Shown: positions 10,595 to 24,600 of the stretch, piece by piece
Layout: each line of letters starts with the position of its first letter
Position numbering within the stretch: the first letter of the stretch is position 1
Assembly (NCBI GenBank): GCA_015832175.1
Contig: WJXW01000021.1
Coordinates: 1 to 64,000, forward strand
Origin: Paraphaeosphaeria minitans
Lineage: Eukaryota; Ascomycota; Dothideomycetes; Pleosporales; Didymosphaeriaceae
Length of the DNA stretch: 64,000 nucleotides
Direction of reading: 5' to 3'
Notes under the pieces: generated by a model
What the model was told of the DNA's origin: nothing
Seen by the model: only the letters and a program-made list of their open reading frames with translations
Databases searched by the model: none
Program-made: the position numbers and the translations under genes

Positions 10595-11640
10595 TAGGCT
10601 TACTATAGTAAGTATACACGCCTACGTTCTAGTGTTACTAGAAGATATATTTAAGTATCTAGTTTAGGCGCTACTTACCCGCCTCTTTACTAGCTTAGGG
10701 CTAGGTTAAAGTTAAAGCTACTATAGGAGTTATATAGATGTTACTATTACTATCTTTAAGAGGGGGCTAGCCACTCTTATAGGAGGTAGCTTAAGTAGTA
10801 AGCTTATTTTTTAGGGCCTTTATTTTAAGGTCTACTATAATTTATAAAAACCTAGTAATAGCTACGTTATAGTCCCCTTTAGGAACATCGCGGTTAAAGG
10901 CAACTATGTAAATTACACTAGATTATATAGTATAACTTACGTAGTTTCTTAGCGTTACCCTACTAGCTACTGCCCACCTCTACTAAGGTCTATTTAAAGT
11001 GGACGTAAAAGTTAGAGAAACTTTTTCTAAAGCTTTACCTAATTATGTTAAGGCGTGCTTTAGCCTTTTACTAGGCATGTTTATTAGCGTATATAAAGGT
11101 AAGGTACTATATAAACGTTCACAGGTTAAACTGGCTGTCTGCCCCCCTAGTTTAGTAGAAGGCTGCTACTGTGTCCTAAGGACTGTTATTTAGGTAGTCT
11201 TATATTAGCGCCTATTCTTTTTAGGGGGAGCTAATAAACTGCTTATTAGCCTAGAGCTTATAATTTATTATAACCTTCTAGGCCCTAAACTGTGTTTTTA
11301 AGCCCCTAAACTTAGTTAGGCTTAGGAGTAGTTTACGCTACAGAATTAGCTAGTTTATACTAGTAAATAAGGATCTGCCCTTTATAGTAAAAGTAGATAG
11401 GCCTAGGGCAGTGCTAGTATAGGCCTATTAATATATAAAGAGCTTACGCAGCTCTTTATTCTAGAGTTATAGTATTTATATAGTAGAGTAGTCTTTGTCT
11501 CTAGTAGTAATTAAGTTCTATAGTTATTTTACTAACTTAGCGATATTAGAGGCATCTATTAGTAGGTTATTCTAGACTTTATTATATTTCTTTGTTTCTT
11601 TAAACAACTCTTTTCTAGAAGAACTAGAATTTAATATTAT
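10595..11640 (-). pseudogene. gag: Gag of the array Ty3/Gypsy element (RIP-broken)
   Basis: On the minus strand a frame runs from about 11640 to 10595 if TAG/TAA are read as RIPed CAG/CAA or TGG. A capsid-like stretch around 11000-11190 (…DTVAAFYQTRG…, …SFSNFYVHFKQTL…) resembles the retrotransposon Gag domain. At 10575-10618 lies a CX2CX4HX4C zinc knuckle in which the Cys and His codons now read Tyr (YTYYSKPNYIARAY), as expected from TGT to TAT and CAT to TAT. Gag would form the particle that packages element RNA. The start codon is lost or unclear. The short plus-strand open frame at 10999-11193 lies opposite this region and is not a gene. Confidence 0.82.
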
Positions 11641-11668
11641 AGGCTAGCCTTAGAGAATAAACAGAACT

Positions 11669-11828
11669 GTAAGTGCCAAATATAAAGAATAAATTCTAGG
11701 TATTAAGTCTCTATAGGGGGGTGTGCCGCTTATAAGAAGAGTTTTCCTTAGTAGGTCTACTTCTTTAGAGTAGTTTCTTTCCTTAAGATCCTTCTAAAGG
11801 CTAGAGCTATACCCTAGCCTATTATATA
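11669..11828 (-). repeat. Shared LTR between array elements 1 and 2
   Basis: The high-coordinate edge is set by the point where the terminal copy (46528) leaves the array sequence. On the minus strand it starts TATATAATAGG here, the RIPed form of the TGTGTAATGGG seen at 46528. The low edge is placed at TGTAAG (minus …CTTACA) because gag begins just beyond; that edge is uncertain. Equivalent shared LTRs lie at 18609-18768, 25549-25708, 32489-32648 and 39429-39588. Confidence 0.6.
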
Positions 11829-12291
11829 CTCTAGACCTTACTTAGTTTAAAACGTCTTATAGTTATAAAGTAAGCCTTAGAGATTTTAGAAGTATTATAC
11901 TATAGTAAGGTAGTAGTGTAGAGGCGGCCCTAAGGTAGCCTTAGGGCGAGGGCCCTTATTAGGCAGTTTATTTATTTACCTTATTATTATAAGGTAATAG
12001 GACAGCGCTCCTGCCCTTTCTAATATAATTATTATATATCTATTACCTTAGCAGTGCGTTACTATTATAATCTCTTTATGTCTACATTACTTTACCTTCC
12101 CTTTTCTTTTCTCTACTCTCTCTTTCCTATACTAACTCTAACCTACGCCTATTCTAATTTTCTTAACTATCTACAACTACCTCTATCCCTATCTCCTTTT
12201 AGCCCTAATCTAGTTCCTCTCCTATTCCTGCGCTATGCGCCCCTATACTCTTATTAGCCTCTTAGCCCTTTTTTTTAGCGTTCTGTTTACA
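11829..12291. other. Non-coding stretch between 3' LTR and plus-strand ORF in the array element
   Basis: It holds a small palindrome (TACCTTATTATTATAAGGTA near 11977-11996), followed by a pyrimidine-rich strand over 12050-12250. The open frame at 12054-12257 begins with GTG, codes mostly Leu/Tyr/Phe/Pro/Ser as pyrimidine-rich DNA does, and is in a different phase from the ORF that follows. It could hold the polypurine tract of the minus-strand element and a promoter for the plus-strand ORF, but neither is distinct. The same stretch recurs every 6940 bp, four more times. Confidence 0.4.
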
Positions 12292-13390
12292 GCTGCAGCT
12301 AATATTAATATTATTAATAATAGCCTCTAAAGTAGTGCCGCCTTAGCAGATCTTTTTAGTCCTAGTAGTAGTAGTAATAATAACCTTTTAGACCTAAACT
12401 AGCGCCTTACTAAGCCTAGCTATACGTATACTAAAGAGGAGATTAATAACACTAAAATAGAAGAGATTCTTTAGAGCCTTAACACGCCTACGTAGTAGTC
12501 TAATAGTAGTAATTACTTTTACTTTTTTATAACCTCTAAAAAGCGCGTACTAGCTAATTACTTTAACCCTATTACTTCTACCTATACTCTAAAGTAGCTT
12601 TGTGTTACTAAGAGCGTAGTCCTTTAAAGAGATAGTTTAGATAAAGAGCTAGCTAACCCTAATATAGGCCTTATATATATTAAATATATTAGGCGCCTAA
12701 AGCGGCTTAGGCGCGTAGAGTAAGTCTATAGCCTTATATTCTAGGCTATTATTAATATTTATATAGCTATTAACTATTCTAGGGCTACTCCTATAGTGCC
12801 TACTATTGCACTAAGGCTACTTACTAGTATAATTCTGCCCCTTTTACTAATAACCTAGGCCTAAGGCAGGCTCTGCGCCTCTAGATTAAATATATAAAGT
12901 AAGGCTAGATTAATAGTAATTTGTATATCTATAATCCTAGAATATATAGCACTAACCCCTAGAAGCCTATAACTAGAACGCTGCTTACTTTTATAGTAGA
13001 GTTCTACTACTTAGCCTAGTAGTATAAGCGGTACCTAAACTTAGCACTTAAGAACTCTAGCCTAATTTAGGAGCTAGGCTCCCCTACTATACTCCTACTT
13101 TAGTATAGTAATAGAATAGTAGTTGCCCCCCCTAGTATAGATATAGCCCTAGTAGCACCTTCGCTCTAAATAACTCTAGTCTAGCGTAGTAGTAACTATA
13201 ATTAGAATCTAGTAGCGTTAGCTAATAATATAGCAAGGTAGATAAATAATATAGGAAATTATATCTAGTAATTTAAGGAGAGTATAGGCTAGCGCCTAGA
13301 TAAAATAATCTAGATTTAAGCGTAGACTACTAACCTACTTACTACTATTATAGAGCGACTTAGAATAGCTCCTAGCTAACGCTACTTTAC
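12292..13390 (+). pseudogene. Plus-strand accessory ORF beside the 3' LTR of the array element (RIP-broken, unknown function)
   Basis: Reading from 12292, almost all in-frame stops are TAA or TAG explainable as RIPed CAA/CAG. The translation is varied and protein-like, for example …LADLFSPSSSSNN…, …TYTKEEINNTKIEEIL… and, after an apparent frame shift near 12900, …QFKESIGQRLDKII…TTIIERLRIAP. The frame passes through the unit boundary at 13284 without disturbance, showing that this boundary is not an element end. It converges on the pol gene of the same element. Low-complexity Ser/Asn at the start, then basic and helical stretches. The family is not recognised. Further copies at 19232-20330, 26172-27270, 33112-34210 and 40052-41150; only its tail survives in element 1. 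Confidence 0.5.
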
Positions 13391-16300
13391 TTTTTTAGTA
13401 GCCCTAGCCTAATAGCGTATACCCTTTAACCTATATTAAGAGCCTTATAAAGTAACTTTATCTAAGCCTTTATCTAGGGCTAGCTTAGTACACCCTTTTA
13501 GGTGCTGCTACTACTAGTGTAAAAAATAATATAGTTATTATAGCCCCCCTTTATTCTTACTTAGTGTTACTTTAGTGCCGCTTTAGTTATAGCAACTTTA
13601 GGGCTAATAGTCTTTAGTAGTTTTTAGATAGATAGCGCCTCTACTAAGTTAGTAGAAGAATAAATTCTTAAATACCTATTATAGCTTCTTTTATAATATT
13701 TATGTGTTCTTCCCTATAGGCTAGATAGGACTATTATTATGCCTATAGTCCCCCTAGGTGGCCTTAAAGTAGTCTAGAGCTATAGTATCTATAATATTTT
13801 TAACTAGCACCTAAGTTAGCAATACCTACTTAGTTTACTTTACTAGCGCCTATTATTATTTTCTTTAGGTGTTCTTAATGCGTAGAATCTCCTCTACTTC
13901 CTATTTATATAGGTCTAGGTCTACTTCTTCTAGCTCTAGAGCTAGGCCTAGCTAGGCGTTAGTCTAGGTCTAACTAGATAAGGAATTATCCACTACTTAC
14001 TTAAGAAGGTTAATATAGACAGTCTTATAGAAATTGCTAGACAGGTCTAGTGTTACTATAAGTAGGAATAGTATAGCTATTATAGTATATTTAACTTTAA
14101 GCTAGTTAAGTTTCTTCTTTAACTAGTTAGTTTTTACGTTATATAGCGAGAACTATATCTTATTTCTAACTTAGAATTACTTTATAAGGTAGTAGGTATA
14201 GTTTATAGCCTTTATAGTACGCTACTATTTATAAGTAATAGTAGCTTAGGCTAAAGCTATCCCTCTCTTAAGGTAGTCTAGGAAGTGCTTTACCCTCTTA
14301 GTAGAGGTGTAAGTAGACTCTACTAGTAAGGGGATTTTCTTAAAGAAATTAACGTAATATCTATTTAGTAGAAGGTTTAGGCTTAGGCCTATAGTAGTAG
14401 ATACTCTATTATTTAATATAAGCTAGTAGGCTAGGAGGTAGTCTAGCTAGTCTATCTATTTAAAGTTAACTATAATGTGGAGGACTAAAAGTACCTCTTA
14501 GTTTACCCTTTCTATGCCGCTGTTAGTCTAGGGGTAGTATACTATAGAGAGGAGTTATTTTATTTTAGTTAATTTATATAGTGTAGTCTAGAACTTCCCT
14601 AGCTAGTCTAAGCCTCTGTCTATAATTAGTAAGGTAGGGAAGCTATAGAACTACTACTATATATTATAGAAGTAGGCTATATAGTACTTTGCTATTATAG
14701 AAGTTATAGCTTCTAGTTATATATACTTTAATAGTCTATTAGTAATTATAAGTAGATATCGCGGTGCTGCTATAGAGGCCTAGGGGAGGTCTATTATAAA
14801 ATCTATTAAGAGTTGCGCCTAGTACTAGTTTATAATTAGGAGTGGCTATAGGAGATTTTACTACTTCTATTAGTCTATATATATTCTTACGTAGTAGTAA
14901 TTATGTATAAATTAGGCGACGTCTTTAGATATATTATCCTAGTAGTAGTTCTAGTAGATAATTTTAAATGTAGAGTTCTTAGAATAGCCTATAACTGGAG
15001 ACTTATGTGCGCGCTATATAATAGTAGTAGTAAAAGGTTTCTAAGCTAGGACCTAAAGGACTCTACGCTATAAGAGAGACCTATATATACTAATTATATA
15101 GTCTCTAATTTATTAGGAGGTAGCGGCTGCTATAGGGAATATATAGTCGCTATAGTGTACCGCCTTAAGCCTAATATAGTAGAGGGGGAACTCTACTATA
15201 GCTACGTTCTAGAGTGCCTATAGATACGTGTTAGTAAAAATCTAAACCCCTACTAGCGCTGTTAAAAATCGCGTCTATACTAGGATAGCCTAGATAGTTC
15301 TAGGCACTATTAGTGGGGCGTTTATTCTTATTTACTAGGTTATATTTTACTTACGCTAGCTTAGTGCGTCTAGTCTAGCTATCTAGGATTTAGGCTAGTA
15401 GTAGAGGTAGAAGTAAAAAGTAGAGAGTAACTCTAACTACTAGTGCTAGCGCTTATTTAATTCTTAGATCTTTATAAAGTATTTAAGGTTCTTATAGTCT
15501 ATTAGAATTTTAAAAGGGCGCGCTACTTCTATTAGCTCTAGTCTCTATACTTATAGAGCCTACATAATTATAAGTAGCTCTTTGTTATAAATAGTATAGT
15601 TCTGCTAGGCTAGTGTTAGGGCTATAGAGTAGTAGGCTATAAGGTGCTAGATCCCTTTAATACGTTAGAAGAGGTAGGCCCTAGTAGCGCTACCTAAGTA
15701 GTTTGCCTCTACTAGCGTGTTACGCTCTAGGTCCTAGAGCGCTAGGATAGGGCCCTATATAAATATATCCTTTAGGGCTTAAAAGGCCTCTTATTCCCTA
15801 AGGCCCTATTAAAACAGGACCCCTTTCTTAGTAAGGGTATATAGGGGTGCAGCCTACTTAGAGAATTAGAGGAGAAAGTTGCGATAGAAGTTAGTAAAGC
15901 TAATAAAGTAGTAGACTATACGCACTATAAAAGGGGTGTCCTATTAATTAATTACTTATATTTTTACTAGATTAGGGCAAATAGCCTTACCTACTATAAT
16001 AAGATACCCTAGGTACCTAACCTCTATTATCGCGAATTTATATTTCCTTAGATCTATATATAGTCTAGCTTTCTAGAGGAGTCCTAGCACTTATCGCATA
16101 TAGTCCTAGTGTTAGCGTAGGAGCCCTATTATATAGATAAGGATATTATCTAGGTAAGCTATATATATATTGCCTAGGGTATCCTTTAGAGCGCTATTAA
16201 TATAGCGCTAAAATATAATAGGTGCCCTAGTTAGTCTAAATAAGACTACTAACTACTTAAAGAGGCCAAACTAAGTATAGAATATAGTATAGTGTTCTTC

Positions 16301-18608
16301 CCCCTCTATAACTTATAGCTTATAGAAGGTAGCGTAGATATTTACTTTTATAAACTAAGTAGCCTAAGAGAGGGTGCGTAGTGTCTCTTTAATAAGTAGG
16401 AGAAAATACTAATCTAGCTTAGAGATTATATTAATCTCCTAATAGTTAATATATAGGCGCTATTTCCCCCTAAGCTTTAGAGCTAGAAGGACTAAAGCAC
16501 CTACTAAAAAGGAGCTAGCTTATATTTAGCTTTTATCTATAAGTTCTGTAAGTTAGTGCTAGAGTTCTGCTAGCTAATCTCTAGACATACTATATAGTAG
16601 GCCCTAGGGTAGTTTTAGGAAGGAGCTGTTTAGGGTCTACTTTAAGTAGATATAGTAGTCTAATATACCTTAGTGTAGTAGGAGGCTAGACACCTTAGTT
16701 TTATTAAAGATAGTAGTGTACTCTACTAGTTCTAAGGGAAAAGTCCTGCTATTTTTAGTAAAGCCTAGCCCTACTATATTATAGGGGGGTAGAGGTCTTA
16801 CTATATAAAGAAGTATTATTATAAGTATCTAAGTAATATTTTAGAGCAAAGTTAGGAATACCCTTTTCTAGTTTTTATTTAGAGTATTAAAAGGTGTTAT
16901 GTTATTCTCCTTATCTACTAGTGTAGCGAGGAGGCCCTACCTCTCTACTGCCTAGGTGTTAAGAGTAATAAGACCCCTAGCCGCGCTAATTATAATTTTA
17001 CTACTATAGATATTTACTACTACTCTAGACTTAGCTAGCTAGGGGGCCCCTAGAAATATATTCTAGTAGAGGTTAGGGATTATATAAGTGTAAAGGGTCT
17101 ATTACTACCTAGATATATTATAAAGTACTACTACTATTTCTATAATAAAGGTCTATAGTAATAACCTAGCAGCCTATTCTAGCTCTTAGGCTAAAATTAT
17201 AATATGCTATAGTAAAAGCAAATTTACTAGCTTAGGGCTAATTACTATAAAGTATTTACACTTTATATTAATTAGGGCCTCTATATACTATGTGCTATTA
17301 AGGAAGACGTAGAGGGTGAAGGTAGGCCTATTTATGCCTACCCTAGCCTTAGCCACTTTAACTATTACAGCTCGCCCTAATTATACCTCTATTAATACTA
17401 TTACGCTTAGCCCCTATATTAGCGCTAAACTAGAGGCTATTCTTTTCCTAACTAAATACTTGTCTTATTATACTAAAGTTAGGTTATAATTGCTTAGAGT
17501 AAAACTGTATTAAGGTAGGCTCTAGCTATATAGTTAGGCTTACTATAGTAAGTATACACGCCTACGTTCTAGTGTTACTAGAAGATATATTTAAGTATCT
17601 AGTTTAGGCGCTACTTACCCGCCTCTTTACTAGCTTAGGGCTAGGTTAAAGTTAAAGCTACTATAGGAGTTATATAGATGTTACTATTACTATCTTTAAG
17701 AGGGGGCTAGCCACTCTTATAGGAGGTAGCTTAAGTAGTAAGCTTATTTTTTAGGGCCTTTATTTTAAGGTCTACTATAATTTATAAAAACCTAGTAATA
17801 GCTACGTTATAGTCCCCTTTAGGAACATCGCGGTTAAAGGCAACTATGTAAATTACACTAGATTATATAGTATAACTTACGTAGTTTCTTAGCGTTACCC
17901 TACTAGCTACTGCCCACCTCTACTAAGGTCTATTTAAAGTGGACGTAAAAGTTAGAGAAACTTTTTCTAAAGCTTTACCTAATTATGTTAAGGCGTGCTT
18001 TAGCCTTTTACTAGGCATGTTTATTAGCGTATATAAAGGTAAGGTACTATATAAACGTTCACAGGTTAAACTGGCTGTCTGCCCCCCTAGTTTAGTAGAA
18101 GGCTGCTACTGTGTCCTAAGGACTGTTATTTAGGTAGTCTTATATTAGCGCCTATTCTTTTTAGGGGGAGCTAATAAACTGCTTATTAGCCTAGAGCTTA
18201 TAATTTATTATAACCTTCTAGGCCCTAAACTGTGTTTTTAAGCCCCTAAACTTAGTTAGGCTTAGGAGTAGTTTACGCTACAGAATTAGCTAGTTTATAC
18301 TAGTAAATAAGGATCTGCCCTTTATAGTAAAAGTAGATAGGCCTAGGGCAGTGCTAGTATAGGCCTATTAATATATAAAGAGCTTACGCAGCTCTTTATT
18401 CTAGAGTTATAGTATTTATATAGTAGAGTAGTCTTTGTCTCTAGTAGTAATTAAGTTCTATAGTTATTTTACTAACTTAGCGATATTAGAGGCATCTATT
18501 AGTAGGTTATTCTAGACTTTATTATATTTCTTTGTTTCTTTAAACAACTCTTTTCTAGAAGAACTAGAATTTAATATTATAGGCTAGCCTTAGAGAATAA
18601 ACAGAACT

Positions 18609-21600
18609 GTAAGTGCCAAATATAAAGAATAAATTCTAGGTATTAAGTCTCTATAGGGGGGTGTGCCGCTTATAAGAAGAGTTTTCCTTAGTAGGTCTAC
18701 TTCTTTAGAGTAGTTTCTTTCCTTAAGATCCTTCTAAAGGCTAGAGCTATACCCTAGCCTATTATATACTCTAGACCTTACTTAGTTTAAAACGTCTTAT
18801 AGTTATAAAGTAAGCCTTAGAGATTTTAGAAGTATTATACTATAGTAAGGTAGTAGTGTAGAGGCGGCCCTAAGGTAGCCTTAGGGCGAGGGCCCTTATT
18901 AGGCAGTTTATTTATTTACCTTATTATTATAAGGTAATAGGACAGCGCTCCTGCCCTTTCTAATATAATTATTATATATCTATTACCTTAGCAGTGCGTT
19001 ACTATTATAATCTCTTTATGTCTACATTACTTTACCTTCCCTTTTCTTTTCTCTACTCTCTCTTTCCTATACTAACTCTAACCTACGCCTATTCTAATTT
19101 TCTTAACTATCTACAACTACCTCTATCCCTATCTCCTTTTAGCCCTAATCTAGTTCCTCTCCTATTCCTGCGCTATGCGCCCCTATACTCTTATTAGCCT
19201 CTTAGCCCTTTTTTTTAGCGTTCTGTTTACAGCTGCAGCTAATATTAATATTATTAATAATAGCCTCTAAAGTAGTGCCGCCTTAGCAGATCTTTTTAGT
19301 CCTAGTAGTAGTAGTAATAATAACCTTTTAGACCTAAACTAGCGCCTTACTAAGCCTAGCTATACGTATACTAAAGAGGAGATTAATAACACTAAAATAG
19401 AAGAGATTCTTTAGAGCCTTAACACGCCTACGTAGTAGTCTAATAGTAGTAATTACTTTTACTTTTTTATAACCTCTAAAAAGCGCGTACTAGCTAATTA
19501 CTTTAACCCTATTACTTCTACCTATACTCTAAAGTAGCTTTGTGTTACTAAGAGCGTAGTCCTTTAAAGAGATAGTTTAGATAAAGAGCTAGCTAACCCT
19601 AATATAGGCCTTATATATATTAAATATATTAGGCGCCTAAAGCGGCTTAGGCGCGTAGAGTAAGTCTATAGCCTTATATTCTAGGCTATTATTAATATTT
19701 ATATAGCTATTAACTATTCTAGGGCTACTCCTATAGTGCCTACTATTGCACTAAGGCTACTTACTAGTATAATTCTGCCCCTTTTACTAATAACCTAGGC
19801 CTAAGGCAGGCTCTGCGCCTCTAGATTAAATATATAAAGTAAGGCTAGATTAATAGTAATTTGTATATCTATAATCCTAGAATATATAGCACTAACCCCT
19901 AGAAGCCTATAACTAGAACGCTGCTTACTTTTATAGTAGAGTTCTACTACTTAGCCTAGTAGTATAAGCGGTACCTAAACTTAGCACTTAAGAACTCTAG
20001 CCTAATTTAGGAGCTAGGCTCCCCTACTATACTCCTACTTTAGTATAGTAATAGAATAGTAGTTGCCCCCCCTAGTATAGATATAGCCCTAGTAGCACCT
20101 TCGCTCTAAATAACTCTAGTCTAGCGTAGTAGTAACTATAATTAGAATCTAGTAGCGTTAGCTAATAATATAGCAAGGTAGATAAATAATATAGGAAATT
20201 ATATCTAGTAATTTAAGGAGAGTATAGGCTAGCGCCTAGATAAAATAATCTAGATTTAAGCGTAGACTACTAACCTACTTACTACTATTATAGAGCGACT
20301 TAGAATAGCTCCTAGCTAACGCTACTTTACTTTTTTAGTAGCCCTAGCCTAATAGCGTATACCCTTTAACCTATATTAAGAGCCTTATAAAGTAACTTTA
20401 TCTAAGCCTTTATCTAGGGCTAGCTTAGTACACCCTTTTAGGTGCTGCTACTACTAGTGTAAAAAATAATATAGTTATTATAGCCCCCCTTTATTCTTAC
20501 TTAGTGTTACTTTAGTGCCGCTTTAGTTATAGCAACTTTAGGGCTAATAGTCTTTAGTAGTTTTTAGATAGATAGCGCCTCTACTAAGTTAGTAGAAGAA
20601 TAAATTCTTAAATACCTATTATAGCTTCTTTTATAATATTTATGTGTTCTTCCCTATAGGCTAGATAGGACTATTATTATGCCTATAGTCCCCCTAGGTG
20701 GCCTTAAAGTAGTCTAGAGCTATAGTATCTATAATATTTTTAACTAGCACCTAAGTTAGCAATACCTACTTAGTTTACTTTACTAGCGCCTATTATTATT
20801 TTCTTTAGGTGTTCTTAATGCGTAGAATCTCCTCTACTTCCTATTTATATAGGTCTAGGTCTACTTCTTCTAGCTCTAGAGCTAGGCCTAGCTAGGCGTT
20901 AGTCTAGGTCTAACTAGATAAGGAATTATCCACTACTTACTTAAGAAGGTTAATATAGACAGTCTTATAGAAATTGCTAGACAGGTCTAGTGTTACTATA
21001 AGTAGGAATAGTATAGCTATTATAGTATATTTAACTTTAAGCTAGTTAAGTTTCTTCTTTAACTAGTTAGTTTTTACGTTATATAGCGAGAACTATATCT
21101 TATTTCTAACTTAGAATTACTTTATAAGGTAGTAGGTATAGTTTATAGCCTTTATAGTACGCTACTATTTATAAGTAATAGTAGCTTAGGCTAAAGCTAT
21201 CCCTCTCTTAAGGTAGTCTAGGAAGTGCTTTACCCTCTTAGTAGAGGTGTAAGTAGACTCTACTAGTAAGGGGATTTTCTTAAAGAAATTAACGTAATAT
21301 CTATTTAGTAGAAGGTTTAGGCTTAGGCCTATAGTAGTAGATACTCTATTATTTAATATAAGCTAGTAGGCTAGGAGGTAGTCTAGCTAGTCTATCTATT
21401 TAAAGTTAACTATAATGTGGAGGACTAAAAGTACCTCTTAGTTTACCCTTTCTATGCCGCTGTTAGTCTAGGGGTAGTATACTATAGAGAGGAGTTATTT
21501 TATTTTAGTTAATTTATATAGTGTAGTCTAGAACTTCCCTAGCTAGTCTAAGCCTCTGTCTATAATTAGTAAGGTAGGGAAGCTATAGAACTACTACTAT

Positions 21601-24600
21601 ATATTATAGAAGTAGGCTATATAGTACTTTGCTATTATAGAAGTTATAGCTTCTAGTTATATATACTTTAATAGTCTATTAGTAATTATAAGTAGATATC
21701 GCGGTGCTGCTATAGAGGCCTAGGGGAGGTCTATTATAAAATCTATTAAGAGTTGCGCCTAGTACTAGTTTATAATTAGGAGTGGCTATAGGAGATTTTA
21801 CTACTTCTATTAGTCTATATATATTCTTACGTAGTAGTAATTATGTATAAATTAGGCGACGTCTTTAGATATATTATCCTAGTAGTAGTTCTAGTAGATA
21901 ATTTTAAATGTAGAGTTCTTAGAATAGCCTATAACTGGAGACTTATGTGCGCGCTATATAATAGTAGTAGTAAAAGGTTTCTAAGCTAGGACCTAAAGGA
22001 CTCTACGCTATAAGAGAGACCTATATATACTAATTATATAGTCTCTAATTTATTAGGAGGTAGCGGCTGCTATAGGGAATATATAGTCGCTATAGTGTAC
22101 CGCCTTAAGCCTAATATAGTAGAGGGGGAACTCTACTATAGCTACGTTCTAGAGTGCCTATAGATACGTGTTAGTAAAAATCTAAACCCCTACTAGCGCT
22201 GTTAAAAATCGCGTCTATACTAGGATAGCCTAGATAGTTCTAGGCACTATTAGTGGGGCGTTTATTCTTATTTACTAGGTTATATTTTACTTACGCTAGC
22301 TTAGTGCGTCTAGTCTAGCTATCTAGGATTTAGGCTAGTAGTAGAGGTAGAAGTAAAAAGTAGAGAGTAACTCTAACTACTAGTGCTAGCGCTTATTTAA
22401 TTCTTAGATCTTTATAAAGTATTTAAGGTTCTTATAGTCTATTAGAATTTTAAAAGGGCGCGCTACTTCTATTAGCTCTAGTCTCTATACTTATAGAGCC
22501 TACATAATTATAAGTAGCTCTTTGTTATAAATAGTATAGTTCTGCTAGGCTAGTGTTAGGGCTATAGAGTAGTAGGCTATAAGGTGCTAGATCCCTTTAA
22601 TACGTTAGAAGAGGTAGGCCCTAGTAGCGCTACCTAAGTAGTTTGCCTCTACTAGCGTGTTACGCTCTAGGTCCTAGAGCGCTAGGATAGGGCCCTATAT
22701 AAATATATCCTTTAGGGCTTAAAAGGCCTCTTATTCCCTAAGGCCCTATTAAAACAGGACCCCTTTCTTAGTAAGGGTATATAGGGGTGCAGCCTACTTA
22801 GAGAATTAGAGGAGAAAGTTGCGATAGAAGTTAGTAAAGCTAATAAAGTAGTAGACTATACGCACTATAAAAGGGGTGTCCTATTAATTAATTACTTATA
22901 TTTTTACTAGATTAGGGCAAATAGCCTTACCTACTATAATAAGATACCCTAGGTACCTAACCTCTATTATCGCGAATTTATATTTCCTTAGATCTATATA
23001 TAGTCTAGCTTTCTAGAGGAGTCCTAGCACTTATCGCATATAGTCCTAGTGTTAGCGTAGGAGCCCTATTATATAGATAAGGATATTATCTAGGTAAGCT
23101 ATATATATATTGCCTAGGGTATCCTTTAGAGCGCTATTAATATAGCGCTAAAATATAATAGGTGCCCTAGTTAGTCTAAATAAGACTACTAACTACTTAA
23201 AGAGGCCAAACTAAGTATAGAATATAGTATAGTGTTCTTCCCCCTCTATAACTTATAGCTTATAGAAGGTAGCGTAGATATTTACTTTTATAAACTAAGT
23301 AGCCTAAGAGAGGGTGCGTAGTGTCTCTTTAATAAGTAGGAGAAAATACTAATCTAGCTTAGAGATTATATTAATCTCCTAATAGTTAATATATAGGCGC
23401 TATTTCCCCCTAAGCTTTAGAGCTAGAAGGACTAAAGCACCTACTAAAAAGGAGCTAGCTTATATTTAGCTTTTATCTATAAGTTCTGTAAGTTAGTGCT
23501 AGAGTTCTGCTAGCTAATCTCTAGACATACTATATAGTAGGCCCTAGGGTAGTTTTAGGAAGGAGCTGTTTAGGGTCTACTTTAAGTAGATATAGTAGTC
23601 TAATATACCTTAGTGTAGTAGGAGGCTAGACACCTTAGTTTTATTAAAGATAGTAGTGTACTCTACTAGTTCTAAGGGAAAAGTCCTGCTATTTTTAGTA
23701 AAGCCTAGCCCTACTATATTATAGGGGGGTAGAGGTCTTACTATATAAAGAAGTATTATTATAAGTATCTAAGTAATATTTTAGAGCAAAGTTAGGAATA
23801 CCCTTTTCTAGTTTTTATTTAGAGTATTAAAAGGTGTTATGTTATTCTCCTTATCTACTAGTGTAGCGAGGAGGCCCTACCTCTCTACTGCCTAGGTGTT
23901 AAGAGTAATAAGACCCCTAGCCGCGCTAATTATAATTTTACTACTATAGATATTTACTACTACTCTAGACTTAGCTAGCTAGGGGGCCCCTAGAAATATA
24001 TTCTAGTAGAGGTTAGGGATTATATAAGTGTAAAGGGTCTATTACTACCTAGATATATTATAAAGTACTACTACTATTTCTATAATAAAGGTCTATAGTA
24101 ATAACCTAGCAGCCTATTCTAGCTCTTAGGCTAAAATTATAATATGCTATAGTAAAAGCAAATTTACTAGCTTAGGGCTAATTACTATAAAGTATTTACA
24201 CTTTATATTAATTAGGGCCTCTATATACTATGTGCTATTAAGGAAGACGTAGAGGGTGAAGGTAGGCCTATTTATGCCTACCCTAGCCTTAGCCACTTTA
24301 ACTATTACAGCTCGCCCTAATTATACCTCTATTAATACTATTACGCTTAGCCCCTATATTAGCGCTAAACTAGAGGCTATTCTTTTCCTAACTAAATACT
24401 TGTCTTATTATACTAAAGTTAGGTTATAATTGCTTAGAGTAAAACTGTATTAAGGTAGGCTCTAGCTATATAGTTAGGCTTACTATAGTAAGTATACACG
24501 CCTACGTTCTAGTGTTACTAGAAGATATATTTAAGTATCTAGTTTAGGCGCTACTTACCCGCCTCTTTACTAGCTTAGGGCTAGGTTAAAGTTAAAGCTA

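Larger units (their letters stand above)
6345..11828 (-). mobile_element. Ty3/Gypsy chromovirus element 1 of array (3'-truncated, RIPed)
   Basis: The leftmost array element retains its shared LTR (about 11669-11828), gag (about 10595-11640), pol (about 6600-10590) and only the last ~100 bp of its plus-strand ORF. The 3' LTR and the ORF body, expected left of 6345, are gone and replaced by the helicase block. It carries the same RIP lesions as the other copies. Confidence 0.88.
11669..18768 (-). mobile_element. Ty3/Gypsy chromovirus element 2 of array (complete, RIPed)
   Basis: LTR-to-LTR element of about 7.1 kb sharing its LTRs with its neighbours. Plus-strand ORF about 12292-13390, pol (minus) about 13540-17530 with the RT D-to-N site at 16145-16147, gag (minus) about 17535-18580, 5' LTR ending at 18768. 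Confidence 0.88.

Noticed and set aside
10999..11193. 64-codon plus-strand open frame repeated in every array unit
   Set aside because: Starts with GTG and lies directly opposite the well-supported minus-strand Gag. Its recurrence only reflects the tandem array, and the copies being identical is no evidence of selection.
12054..12257. 67-codon plus-strand frame rich in Leu, Tyr, Phe and Pro
   Set aside because: It is what a pyrimidine-rich strand codes for in any frame, it starts with GTG, and it is out of phase with the convincing ORF that follows at 12292.
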